Below, piece after piece: positions 1 to 8,617 of a stretch of DNA of 64,000 nucleotides. Source of the DNA: Convivina intestini (GTDB lineage Bacteria; Bacillota; Bacilli; Lactobacillales; Lactobacillaceae). The translations under genes were made by a program, and so were the position numbers. The stretch spans positions 62,001 through 126,000 of the forward strand of contig NZ_QEKT01000002.1 in assembly GCF_003096575.1 (NCBI RefSeq), given 5' to 3'. Within the stretch, counting starts at the first letter, position 1, and every line of letters begins with the position of its first letter. Under the pieces are notes generated by a model. That model ran no database searches. It had not been told where the DNA came from and saw only the letters and a list, made by a program, of their open reading frames with translations.

Positions 1-211
1 TTAAAGGCCGTTTGGCACCAGCGGCAACGGGAATGTCTTTGTTGAAAAATTCTAATAATTTCAAAGCATTATTAGTCGTCTTATCAACACTAACATTACC
101 GGCTACTGTGGTAATTAAGCGAACATCCAAAGCTGCATTATTGACGGCAACTGCCAGAGCAGCGGCATCATCAACACCAGGATCCATATCTAAAATAATT
201 TTCTTTACCAT
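1..211 (-). CDS. Ribonucleoside hydrolase, N-terminal part (cut by window edge)
   Basis: This is the first ~70 codons of an inosine-uridine-preferring nucleoside hydrolase, which cleaves the N-glycosidic bond of ribonucleosides for purine/pyrimidine salvage. The ATG at 211 follows a GGAG-type ribosome binding site. The N-terminus has the family's calcium-binding signature as DMDPGVDD near residues 8-15, followed by [18 protein letters not shown], which matches the conserved second strand and helix. The rest lies beyond position 1, so the RihA/RihC-type specificity cannot be told. The family call is firm from the signature; the substrate is inference. Confidence 0.85.
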   Translation of the reverse strand, partial: MVKKIILDMDPGVDDAAALAVAVNNAALDVRLITTVAGNVSVDKTTNNALKLLEFFNKDIPVAAGAKRPL

Positions 212-288
212 TTTTCACTCCACTTTTTAATCATTAAGTAGTCGCCTACATTGTAGCTGATTTAACTGTGGATTGCTGAACTTTTCTA

Positions 289-318
289 TTAAAAAAGCAC
301 TGGATGATTTCCAGTGCT
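289..318 (-). terminator. Rho-independent terminator of the serine-rich adhesin gene
   Basis: On the minus strand GCACTGG and CCAGTGC form a 7-bp stem with a short loop, followed by a run of T. It lies 9 bases past the adhesin stop codon. Confidence 0.85.
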
Positions 319-326
319 TCTTAATA

Positions 327-3300
327 TTAATGCTTGCGCTTACGACGAGCACTGATACCAAATACTGAAGCTGCCGTAAGGGCCAAAGCCCCGACAATAC
401 TGGTATTTTTTACAGCGTGTCGACTAGCTCTTGTAGCAGTGGCTGGCAAAGTGCCCGCTTGCTGAGAACCGTCGTTAGTGGAAAATAACGAACTAGAATT
501 ATAGTTTAATCCAGTAGCAGCCGTACTCATTGGCATTACAGTCCGATTGGAATTAGAACTAGGAATTAATTGTGAATCACTAGTGGAATCCGATGTAGCG
601 CCATTGTGAGAGCCACTTGTTGGTTGAGTAGCCGATGTTGAATCTGAACTAGATTTCGACGTAGACCCACTGGCCGACTTTGATTCTGAACTAGAAGTTG
701 AAGTAGAACCACTGATCGACTTAGAGTCTGAACTTGAGGTTGACGTGGACCCACTTGCTGATTTAGATTCTGAACTTGAAGTGGACTTAGAGTCACTGGC
801 CGACTTTGATTCTGAACTTGAAGTGGACGTAGAATCACTGGCTGATTTAGATTCTGAACTTGAAGTGGACGTAGAACCACTAGCTGACTTAGATTCTGAG
901 CTAGAAGTTGAAGTAGATTCACTTGACGACTTTGATTCTGAACTGGAAGTGGACTTAGAGTCACTACCTGATTTAGATTCTGAACTTGAAGTGGACGTGG
1001 ACTCACTTGCTGACTTTGATTCTGAACTTGAAGTGGACGTGGACTCACTTGCTGACTTTGATTCTGAACTAGATTTTGACGTAGAGCCACTGGCAGACTT
1101 AGAGTCTGAGCTAGAAGTTGAAGTTGATGCACTAGCTGCAGATTCAGAAGCAGAAATAGAACTCGAAGTCGACGTGCTGGCTGCCGATTCGGAACCAGAA
1201 ATAGAACTTGAAGTTGACGCACTAGCTGCTGATTCAGAACCAGAAATAGAACTCGAAGTTGACGCGCTGGCTGCCGATTCAGAACCAGAGATGGAATTCG
1301 AAGTCGACGCACTAGCTGCTGATTCAGAACCAGAGATGGAACTTGAAGTTGAAGCGCTGGCTGCCGATTCGGAACCAGAAATAGAACTCGAAGTTGATGC
1401 GCTGGTTGCCGATTCGGAACCAGAAATAGAACTCGAAGTTGATGCGCTGGCTGCTGATTCAGAACCAGAGATGGAACTTGAAGTTGACGCACTAGCTGCT
1501 GATTCAGAACCAGAAATAGAATTCGAAGTTGACGCACTAGCTGCCGATTCAGAACCAGAAATAGAACTCGAAGTTGATGCGCTGGCTGCCGATTCAGAGC
1601 CAGAAATAGAACTCGAAGTTGATGCGCTGGCTGCCGATTCAGAGCCAGAGATAGAAGATGATGTTGAAGTTGACTGACTGTTTTGATCGATATGATAAAC
1701 AACCGTAATATGCGTATCACCCGTTGTTGCAGTAGTCATTTCTGATGGAATATTGGTTTTATCAGCAATATAGCCATTAATCACCGGCGAAGTCACCGCC
1801 TCATAAATTGCTTGATTAGTCACCCAGGGCGTGTAAGCAACTGCCTTGTCAACATCAACCAAATCAAAAGTGCCATTACGACTATATTCAACACTTTGAT
1901 CAACAGTTGGCGCAGCTATCCGACCATCATCATAAACATAGTTAATTACCCGATGAATCTGTTTGACTAAGCTATGAATATCCGTTCCCTGTGGATATTT
2001 AGGCCCATTAGGATTACTAGGATCAACCGGCTGGCCCGGCGTACCAGGAGTTTGTGGTGTTACCGTCTTAGTGCCATGCTTAAATTCAACAACAAATGTT
2101 GGTGTATCAGCCCCAAAAACGTGTCCTTTTGGATATTCATCCTTTACTAAGACAAAGCCCCGCTTTCCAAAAGCGGCAATTCGATCAGCTGTGTTGTATT
2201 CAGCCGTTTCGTTGTATGCACCAGTCACTTGATCTGAAAGGACAACGACATTATGATCATCAATATCAATATAATTAACTGTCATATGCTCCTCGTTGCC
2301 TCGATACCCATATAGTAAATAGCCTTGGTTGGAATCATTAGCAGACTGACTATCATTAATACTAATGGGCATCATAAAATTAACACCGTTACTACCGGTT
2401 GTGCTAACCAAATGGTAATTAGCAAATGCCTTGGCCGATGCGTTTAACGGTTGACCAGTTTTACCCACTTTTAATTCTGCAGGAGCCAAATCAGCAATGT
2501 CATTTCCATCGGCATCGACTGCTACGTAATAGACCCTTGTATAGGCAGTATTGTCATATAGGTACACTAAGGTTTGTTTATAATTAGTAACAATGGCATT
2601 TACATCAACTACCGAATCAAAGCGGGAAATTGCTTGATAATCATACGGTTCCTGATCGGATTCATTGCCATAGCGCACCACCATTGCCGTACGGTAATAA
2701 CCTAATTTGGATAAGTCTTTTTGGTTAATCGTCACTTTATCCTGTAATTTATCGTCATAACCTTGTACTGAGGGAGTAACAATTTGCTGGCCAGTATTCT
2801 CATCAACGTAGTAGGTTTTAACAAGTTGAGGATAAGTCGTCCCAAAATGAGCGACCCCGTCCAAATCTAGTTCAGTTCGATGATTAATCTTGTCACTTAC
2901 ATCAAAATCAACTAGATATTTAACTGGTTCAGTATTAGCATTCAAGCCCTGATTCGCATCAGCATCATCACCGATACCACCTTGAAAAGTTGAAGGTTGC
3001 AAATTATCATGCAATGGTACTAAGAAACCGGTTGCCTGGGTAAAGTTATCAACTGATTTACCCGTCCGGTCAATTAAATAAACTGTCTTGGGATGATAAA
3101 CCTTACCGTTAGGATAGGTAACGGTCACATTGGATAAATCAGCCGTACTAGTAAAACCTAAATCAGACAAGTGAATTTTGTCTAAATTAATTGTTTGAAT
3201 ACCAAAACCATACAGATTTTCAACTGCCTGAGTATCACCAGCGGTGTATTTACCTGGGGTTATATTGAGTTGATAGTGATTCCCACTGGTGACAGTATTA

Positions 3301-3974
3301 ATCGTCGGATGGGCGTAACCGCCATCCTTTTGCCAATTATCGGTACTAATATCGGCAAGAATCTGATCAATACTGGGTGTTGCCGTGACGCCAGACTGAC
3401 CAGCTTGCTGGCTTGATTCAGCAGGAATAGCGGCTGCTACCTGCGGACTTTTCTGTTGGTCAACTAGACTTCCGGTCTGACTGGTCGTGGATGAATCAGC
3501 TGTTGATGCCACTGTCCGGTTTGTTGTAGATGAGTCGCTTGTTGATTCCACGGGCTGACTGGCCATCGATGAATCAGCTGTTGAGCCGACTGGCTCTTTT
3601 ACAGTCATGTCAGCTGGCAGGTCGGTGTTAATAGTGGCCGGTAATGATTGCGTGGAACTAGCAGTAGTATCAGCATCGCTAGTCGCAGCAGCAGTCAACT
3701 GGCTAACGTTAGTTGTACTCTTGGTATGAATTTGCTGGGTTGTTGACTGGCTATCTGGCTGTAAGAAAACTGCCTTCCCCATCAAGGCATTGCTACCAGG
3801 CTCCACAGCATTAGCATCGACTGTATCAGCCATCGCTTCGGTCTTGTCAACAAATAGACCTGCAGTGCCCAATACCGCAAAAGTTGACAATGACATCAAA
3901 GCCCAGTGCTTTTTTACCTTGTGCAAAATTTTTTTGTCATTAATCTTTTTATAATCATATTTGTTATATAACAT
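327..3974 (-). CDS. Serine-rich repeat, sortase-anchored surface adhesin (KxYKxGKxW-like signal)
   Basis: A cell-wall adhesin of about 1215 residues. I chose the ATG at 3974, with GGTGAGG 9 bases upstream, over the in-frame GTG at 3989, which lies inside that ribosome binding site. The N-terminus is a long basic leader ending HKVKKHW before a hydrophobic segment, a degenerate KxYKxGKxW signal; proteins with this signal are usually exported by SecA2/SecY2. Next come an S/T-rich linker (~85-205), a non-repetitive adhesin region (~205-385), MucBP/Mub-B2-like modules (~390-765) and two blocks of serine-rich repeats (~767-1115). The end is LPATA, a hydrophobic helix and RRKRKH. LPATA departs from LPxTG at position 5. 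Such proteins are usually O-glycosylated and bind host glycans or mucus; the ligand cannot be read here. No accessory Sec genes are in the window. Confidence 0.9.
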   Translation of the reverse strand: MLYNKYDYKKINDKKILHKVKKHWALMSLSTFAVLGTAGLFVDKTEAMADTVDANAVEPGSNALMGKAVFLQPDSQSTTQQIHTKSTTNVSQLTAAATSDADTTASSTQSLPATINTDLPADMTVKEPVGSTADSSMASQPVESTSDSSTTNRTVASTADSSTTSQTGSLVDQQKSPQVAAAIPAESSQQAGQSGVTATPSIDQILADISTDNWQKDGGYAHPTINTVTSGNHYQLNITPGKYTAGDTQAVENLYGFGIQTINLDKIHLSDLGFTSTADLSNVTVTYPNGKVYHPKTVYLIDRTGKSVDNFTQATGFLVPLHDNLQPSTFQGGIGDDADANQGLNANTEPVKYLVDFDVSDKINHRTELDLDGVAHFGTTYPQLVKTYYVDENTGQQIVTPSVQGYDDKLQDKVTINQKDLSKLGYYRTAMVVRYGNESDQEPYDYQAISRFDSVVDVNAIVTNYKQTLVYLYDNTAYTRVYYVAVDADGNDIADLAPAELKVGKTGQPLNASAKAFANYHLVSTTGSNGVNFMMPISINDSQSANDSNQGYLLYGYRGNEEHMTVNYIDIDDHNVVVLSDQVTGAYNETAEYNTADRIAAFGKRGFVLVKDEYPKGHVFGADTPTFVVEFKHGTKTVTPQTPGTPGQPVDPSNPNGPKYPQGTDIHSLVKQIHRVINYVYDDGRIAAPTVDQSVEYSRNGTFDLVDVDKAVAYTPWVTNQAIYEAVTSPVINGYIADKTNIPSEMTTATTGDTHITVVYHIDQNSQSTSTSSSISGSESAASASTSSSISGSESAASASTSSSISGSESAASASTSNSISGSESAASASTSSSISGSESAASASTSSSISGSESATSASTSSSISGSESAASASTSSSISGSESAASASTSNSISGSESAASASTSSSISGSESAASASTSSSISGSESAASTSTSSSISASESAASASTSTSSSDSKSASGSTSKSSSESKSASESTSTSSSESKSASESTSTSSSESKSGSDSKSTSSSESKSSSESTSTSSSESKSASGSTSTSSSESKSASDSTSTSSSESKSASDSKSTSSSESKSASGSTSTSSSDSKSISGSTSTSSSESKSASGSTSKSSSDSTSATQPTSGSHNGATSDSTSDSQLIPSSNSNRTVMPMSTAATGLNYNSSSLFSTNDGSQQAGTLPATATRASRHAVKNTSIVGALALTAASVFGISARRKRKH
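616..1119 (-). repeat. Tandem 42-bp repeats encoding a 14-residue Ser-rich unit (about 12 copies)
   Basis: About 12 copies of a unit reading STSTSSSESKSASE with K/T, D/E and G/A/S substitutions. They form the wall-proximal stalk of the adhesin. Copies differ mostly at third positions and a few residues, as expected for repeats shuffled by recombination. The copy number is likely to vary between strains and is a possible assembly collapse point. Confidence 0.9.
1120..1665 (-). repeat. Tandem 45-bp repeats encoding a 15-residue Ser-rich unit (12 copies)
   Basis: Twelve copies of the unit STSSSISGSESAASA, with N for S in two copies and T for A in one. The period switches from 15 to 14 residues at about 1120, so the two blocks expanded separately. 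The opposite strand of this block is open and encodes an acidic artefact protein. Confidence 0.9.
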
Positions 3975-4139
3975 TTTAAAGTCCCTCACCTATGGAGTGA
4001 AAAAGCAATACATGAAAACATTCTCAAAATTGTCCTTTTCAACACCATATCCCCAATAGAATCACTAATGAAATTAAAAAAGCATTCCTCTTTCAGAAAA
4101 ATAATTAGCTTGATCGTCTTTTAACATAGTGATCTCTTT

Positions 4140-4156
4140 ATGTACAAATTGTACAT
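4140..4156. promoter_or_regulatory. 17-bp inverted repeat, candidate operator upstream of the adhesin gene
   Basis: ATGTACA-AAT-TGTACAT is a perfect 7-3-7 inverted repeat in the 245-bp gap before the adhesin gene, about 165 bp upstream of its ATG and just past the terminator of the upstream gene. It overlaps a TTGTAC that could act as a -35 box on the minus strand. The regulator is unknown. Confidence 0.4.
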
Positions 4157-4180
4157 GTTAAGGCAGTTTTTTTCCACTAA

Positions 4181-4214
4181 AAAAAGCACTAAACTCAATT
4201 GGTCTAGTGCTTTT
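4181..4214 (-). terminator. Terminator of the SEC10/PgrA-like gene
   Basis: AAAAGCACTA and TAGTGCTTTT pair across a 13-base loop, with a T run at the minus-strand 3' end. It is 20 bases past the stop codon and separates the gene from the downstream adhesin gene. Confidence 0.8.
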
Positions 4215-4234
4215 CTGTTATTTTAATAAATTAA

Positions 4235-6619
4235 TTAATCTTTGTACTTTTTATAACCAAAGAACGCTGAGCTAACTAGCACTACTGACAAACCGATCAA
4301 GGTTAATGCCTGACTATTAGTACGAGTTTGACTAGCAGTTTGTGGTAGCTTGGCCGAATTAGCAGTGGCTGTAGTGTTACCAGCAACTGATTTAACAACT
4401 CCACCAGCTGAATTAAAGGCAACTGTGGAACCACCATTATTAGTGGCTTGCTTGTCAGTTGCAGCATTAGCTGTCGGCGTTACCTCTCCCTGGGCTTGGT
4501 TAGCGGCCTTTTGAGCTTTTTGTTGCTCATATTGATAAGCCATTACTACATCGTGATAACGACTAGCAGCGGCCTGATACTTACCCTGGGCCTGGCTAAC
4601 TTCTTGTTGCGCAGCTTGGCTCTTTTCTTCCAATTGCTTTAACAAAGTTTGCGCATCAGCCAAGGCTTGCGTAGCTTCAGCAACCTTTTTGGTTGCTGCT
4701 TGTTGAGTAGCTGCGGCATTTTGATCCTTAGCTAACTTATCTTGATCCTGCTTCAAGTTGTTAGCTAGTTCACTAGCATGTTTTTGAGCGGCATTCAAAA
4801 CCGTAATTTGCTTAACCAAATTAGCTTGTCCATCTGAAACGGCTTGCTTAGCAGTAGCTAAGTTCTGTTGCGCAGTGGCTTGAATTTCCTTGGCATCCTT
4901 AGCTTGTTCAACTAACTTTGGTAAATTAGTTTCCAACTCTTGGACTTGCTTTTGCCCATGGGCAATTGCGTCCTTTAACTGAGCAATTTCAGCTTGGAGG
5001 GCCTTAGTGTCGGCCTTTCCCTGACCAGCCGCCTTGGCGACTTGGTCTTGAGCAGTTTGAAGAGCAACCTGACTGTTGGCTAAGTCTTTTTTAGCATTAG
5101 CCAAAATTGTCTGGGCATCAATCAAGCTCTGTGATGGGTTAGTTGTACCGGCTGGCACCGTTGCGCCAGCTGCGTTAAAGGCTGAATTAGTATCAGCTAC
5201 TAAACCGCTGAAGAAATGGGAAGCCCCCATTTTATCAAAGGCAACCGCTGAATACCCCTTAGCGGATTTACCGTGAACATCTTGCCCCTTAGCCATTAAG
5301 AAGTTTTTAGTATGTCCCCAATGACTATCCCCATCATTGTTTATCATAGCCAAAACGGTTTCGTAAATTTGTTCCTGGGCAGCATCTAAGGTAGTATGAC
5401 CATCAAAACCAGCCTTGTTTCCTTGATCAAATGATGACCCCCAGTTTTCCGACACCGAATTTAGATGGCTATTACTATAAGCCTGCTGCAAAACCTTTTG
5501 ATTATGATCCGCATGTGTCCAGATATCCCAATTATCATTGGAATACCCATCCGCAACCTGCTTGACACCGGCTAACATACCGGCGGCATTAACACTAATC
5601 GGTTGTTGGCCAGCCTGCTTAAGCAGCTGATTTAGTAAACCACCGTAATAATTCTGGAGCGCTTGATTTTGCTCCGCCGTTAAGTTGTTCAAATCAATAT
5701 TTTGCGCCTGAGCGGCTGGATCGTGAACATACCCAGCTGCTTTAATTTGTTGGGCCCATTGCGCCCACTGACTATCGGACCAATTAATCATATCAGTCGC
5801 TTTAGTGCCAGCTGGCAAGGTAATCGCATAACTGGTTTGTTTATCTAAACTATCGACTTGTTTCTGAGCGGCATCAACTTTAGCTTGTGCTTGATCGACT
5901 GCAACTTGCGCTTTTTGTTGATTAGCTAGGGCCTCTTGATAGGCTTTAGGATCTGCTTGGCCCCCTTGACCAGCTTGGGCGGCCTTTAATTCAGCTTCTT
6001 TAGCAGTTAGGTCAGTCTGCTTATCAGCTAAATCTTTTTTCGTAGTGTTTAAGGTGGCTTGGTCCTGGTCTAATGCTGTTTGAGCCTTATCGCCAGCGGT
6101 TTTTGCCAAGTCTAAATCAGCTTGGACTTTATCAACTTGTTTTTGTTGCTCATCATGTTGAGCTTGAGCCTGCTGTACAACTCCCTGAGCAGCTTGAACG
6201 GCCTTTTGAGCCTGGTCGTTGTCGGCTTGGGCTTTGGTCACAGCTTGCTGATCTTTATCTTTGTTTTCACTGGCAGTCTGCGTATTAGCTGTCGCTGTTT
6301 TCAAATCAGCTTGGGCTTGCGTTTGATTATCTTGGGCTACCTGAACTTGTTTTGTCTGATCAGTAACCGCTGTCTTAGCTAAATCGGCTGCCTGCTGAGC
6401 CTTTTGAGCCTCTTGCTGAGCTGCTTCTTTATCATTTTGAGCAGTTTGCACATCCGCTGCAGTAGTGGCGCTATTAGCTGTGGTCTGAGCTGCTTGACCT
6501 AAATCAGCTTGATTACTGGCGGTAATATCATCGGCTTGAGCTGCATTAAGTCCCAAAGTCACTGCTGCTGTCGTGGCGGCAGTAACGACCAAAGTTTGTT
6601 TAATTAGTTTTTCAGTCAT
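4235..6619 (-). CDS. SEC10/PgrA-like coiled-coil surface protein with CAP-like domain, LPQTA anchor
   Basis: A 794-residue wall protein. Residues 1-30 are a signal peptide ending near AQA. Residues ~45-245 are an Ala/Gln/Lys-rich coiled coil. Residues ~250-475 form a globular region with SENWG and HWGHTKNFL, as in the CAP-like part of SEC10/PgrA surface exclusion proteins. A second coiled coil (~480-700) leads to LPQTA, a hydrophobic helix and a KKYKD tail. Proteins of this family sit on the wall and affect aggregation or conjugation surface exclusion; no conjugation genes are nearby, so a mating role is not supported here. The fifth residue of the sorting motif is Ala, as in the neighbouring adhesin. 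It has its own terminator. Confidence 0.85.
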   Translation of the reverse strand: MTEKLIKQTLVVTAATTAAVTLGLNAAQADDITASNQADLGQAAQTTANSATTAADVQTAQNDKEAAQQEAQKAQQAADLAKTAVTDQTKQVQVAQDNQTQAQADLKTATANTQTASENKDKDQQAVTKAQADNDQAQKAVQAAQGVVQQAQAQHDEQQKQVDKVQADLDLAKTAGDKAQTALDQDQATLNTTKKDLADKQTDLTAKEAELKAAQAGQGGQADPKAYQEALANQQKAQVAVDQAQAKVDAAQKQVDSLDKQTSYAITLPAGTKATDMINWSDSQWAQWAQQIKAAGYVHDPAAQAQNIDLNNLTAEQNQALQNYYGGLLNQLLKQAGQQPISVNAAGMLAGVKQVADGYSNDNWDIWTHADHNQKVLQQAYSNSHLNSVSENWGSSFDQGNKAGFDGHTTLDAAQEQIYETVLAMINNDGDSHWGHTKNFLMAKGQDVHGKSAKGYSAVAFDKMGASHFFSGLVADTNSAFNAAGATVPAGTTNPSQSLIDAQTILANAKKDLANSQVALQTAQDQVAKAAGQGKADTKALQAEIAQLKDAIAHGQKQVQELETNLPKLVEQAKDAKEIQATAQQNLATAKQAVSDGQANLVKQITVLNAAQKHASELANNLKQDQDKLAKDQNAAATQQAATKKVAEATQALADAQTLLKQLEEKSQAAQQEVSQAQGKYQAAASRYHDVVMAYQYEQQKAQKAANQAQGEVTPTANAATDKQATNNGGSTVAFNSAGGVVKSVAGNTTATANSAKLPQTASQTRTNSQALTLIGLSVVLVSSAFFGYKKYKD

Positions 6620-6756
6620 ACTATTCCCATTTCTCTACTTCAAATTTATGAACTACTGTAATAGTAGCAAAAACGAGCTATTACAGCAATGTACGAATAA
6701 GGAAGGCTAGTTTATTAAAAAATAAACTATAATAAAATTAAAAAAAGAGGACTATT

Positions 6757-7203
6757 ATGACAACAATTCTCATTAGACCGGCTGAAAAACACGACAGCCA
6801 AGCACTTTGGCAATTAAATCGTCACGAAATGGGCTACCAATACTCCTTGGATAAAAGTCAAAATCGTTTAGCTGAACTATTAGAAGATGCTAAACATCAT
6901 CTAATTTTAGTAGCAATTGATCCCAAAACTCAGCAATTATTAGGCTATATCCATGCTGAATACTATGCAACCTTATATGCCGAACTAAAATTTAATCTCT
7001 TGGGGCTAGCTGTTGATCAAAATTATCAAAGGCAAGGCATTGGTACCGCCCTCATCAATGACCTTATTAAGATTGGAAAAACTCAAGGTATTGATGCCAT
7101 TCGTCTTAATTCTGGGAGTGAGCGGACCAGTGCCCACCAATTTTATCAAGCACTGGGTTTTAGATTGGTTAAAACCCAAAAGAGCTTTTTAAAGAAAATA
7201 TAA
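6757..7203 (+). CDS. GNAT family N-acetyltransferase
   Basis: A 148-residue acetyl-CoA-dependent acyltransferase of the GNAT superfamily. LGLAVDQNYQRQGIGTAL (~residues 89-106) is motif A with the Q/RxxGxG/A pyrophosphate loop. The C-terminal HQFYQALGF is the usual motif B element. The ATG at 6757 has AGAGGA 8 bases upstream, and a TATAAT lies at 6728-6733 without a good -35. It is a single-gene unit ending in a terminator shared with the converging MFS gene. The substrate (amine, peptide N-terminus or small molecule) cannot be inferred. Confidence 0.85.
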   Translation: MTTILIRPAEKHDSQALWQLNRHEMGYQYSLDKSQNRLAELLEDAKHHLILVAIDPKTQQLLGYIHAEYYATLYAELKFNLLGLAVDQNYQRQGIGTALINDLIKIGKTQGIDAIRLNSGSERTSAHQFYQALGFRLVKTQKSFLKKI

Positions 7204-7210
7204 GCAATCA

Positions 7211-7242
7211 AAAAGGGCTCGCTCATTTAGCGAGTCCCGATT
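7211..7242. terminator. Bidirectional terminator between GNAT and MFS genes
   Basis: CTCGCT/AGCGAG plus GGG/CCC with one bulged T, flanked by an A run on the left and a T run on the right, so it can end transcription from both sides. Confidence 0.8.
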
Positions 7243-7248
7243 TTTATC

Positions 7249-8436
7249 TTAATCAAAAATTGTCTTTTCTCGTTCAAAGAGATAAATCAAGACAATCATG
7301 ACGACCAACATCAAAATAAAAATAATATTTTGTACATACCAATTTTGCGTCATACCAAACATTAATCCGTATAACCAAGGAATCAAGCAAGCGATTAGGT
7401 ACCCACCAGACTGAGCCATCCCGGACAAAGCCGCGCTTTCCTGGGGTTTTTTTGTCCGAGTAGCATAAGAAGTGATGACATAGATAAACATAATCGAACC
7501 TACGGCACCCAAAACACTACTAATGACTAACCACAAAACAAAAGAAATATGATGATTATTCATTAGAGCTAAACCAAGAATCCACAAGAAGCAAGCAGAA
7601 ATCATAGCATTTCGGCGAGTTTTAAAGGAAGAATTTGAAATAAAGTTTGGAATAATCATCCCAAAAGGAATCCCAACCATTGACAGCAAGCCAACCAAGA
7701 GACCTGACTGCGAGCCAGATACGCCGGTCCGTTGGGCAATCACACTCATCCAGGCAATTAAGGAGTAGAAAATGGCTGATTGAAGACCAGCAATAATCAA
7801 TAGCATCCAAGCATATTTATTGGTCCAAGGGTTAATCGTTGCTGCCTTATGCTCATGTGCTTGGGGTTGGGCTTGGCTAGGCGCAACAGTGGCATTAATT
7901 TTAATATTTAACGACCAAGTAACTAGGGACATCAAGACCACGACAGTCAAAAGTAATACTAAGCCCTGCCAATTCACTTTATCGGCCACAGGGACAGCAA
8001 TGATTTGAAAGGCTGAGGTCATAATCATCAACAGGGTACTGTAAATCCCCGTGTAAGGGCCAATTTTATCGGGTGCATACTCAAAAATTGCTGCGGGAAG
8101 TAGGACGTTAATAAAGGCAATTCCCACCCCAATTAAGGCAGTCCCCAGCATTAACAAAGGGGCATTGAAGATTCGAATAAAAGAACCGATTAAAACCGTT
8201 ACCAAAGCAAAGGCCAAAGTTTTTTCAATTGAAAACTTATCAGTAATTTTACTAACAAAGGGTGATACTAGGGCAAAGGCCACCAAGGGAATCGAAGTCA
8301 AAAGACCAAGTTGGTCCAGGGGAATATGTAGGCTATTAGCAATATCGTTGGCCACGACCGGCAAGGTCGTGAAGGTTGATCGCATAATCGTGCCAAAGAA
8401 GATAATGCTAATAATGAAGATCCATTTATTTTTCAT
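7249..8436 (-). CDS. MFS transporter, CynX/NimT-like
   Basis: A major facilitator protein of 395 residues with about 12 membrane helices. The N-terminal pattern RSTFTTLPVVANDI..LGLLTSIPLVAFAL resembles the CynX/NimT (cyanate/2-nitroimidazole) branch. I placed the start at the ATG at 8436. An upstream in-frame ATG at 8475 falls just downstream of a TATAAT (minus strand, 8481-8486), so it lies in the promoter or leader. Helices 6 and 7 are joined by a hydrophilic loop rich in Gln, Ala and His (~190-205). Substrate unknown; the gene stands alone. Confidence 0.8.
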   Translation of the reverse strand: MKNKWIFIISIIFFGTIMRSTFTTLPVVANDIANSLHIPLDQLGLLTSIPLVAFALVSPFVSKITDKFSIEKTLAFALVTVLIGSFIRIFNAPLLMLGTALIGVGIAFINVLLPAAIFEYAPDKIGPYTGIYSTLLMIMTSAFQIIAVPVADKVNWQGLVLLLTVVVLMSLVTWSLNIKINATVAPSQAQPQAHEHKAATINPWTNKYAWMLLIIAGLQSAIFYSLIAWMSVIAQRTGVSGSQSGLLVGLLSMVGIPFGMIIPNFISNSSFKTRRNAMISACFLWILGLALMNNHHISFVLWLVISSVLGAVGSIMFIYVITSYATRTKKPQESAALSGMAQSGGYLIACLIPWLYGLMFGMTQNWYVQNIIFILMLVVMIVLIYLFEREKTIFD

Positions 8437-8617
8437 TGATTCATCTCTTTCTCTTTTCACTAAAAAATCAAGCATTTTTTATTATAGAGGAAATTTTAAA
8501 TTAAGTACACGTAGATATTTAACTAGCCTACCAAAGATTCACTACGTCCACCAGCTGAAATTGGTATCATATCATTAATACGTAATAAACGCTAAAAATT
8601 CTCACTGGAGGTCGACC

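Noticed and set aside
12-230. 72-codon plus-strand frame at the left edge
   Set aside because: It is antisense to the nucleoside hydrolase N-terminus, which has the family signature and a ribosome binding site.
616-1665. Regular repeats that could be mistaken for a CRISPR array
   Set aside because: Units are contiguous and coding, with no unique spacers and no cas genes.
745-1677. Open frame of 310 codons on the plus strand, highly acidic with Asp/Glu/Leu/Ser repeats
   Set aside because: It is the reverse complement of the adhesin's serine-rich repeats. The regularity and lack of a ribosome binding site show a shadow of the repeat, not a gene.
566-1720. Open frame of 384 codons on the minus strand inside the adhesin gene, Gln/Leu/Arg/Val-rich
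   Set aside because: Frame-shifted reading of the same repeats; no start signals of its own.
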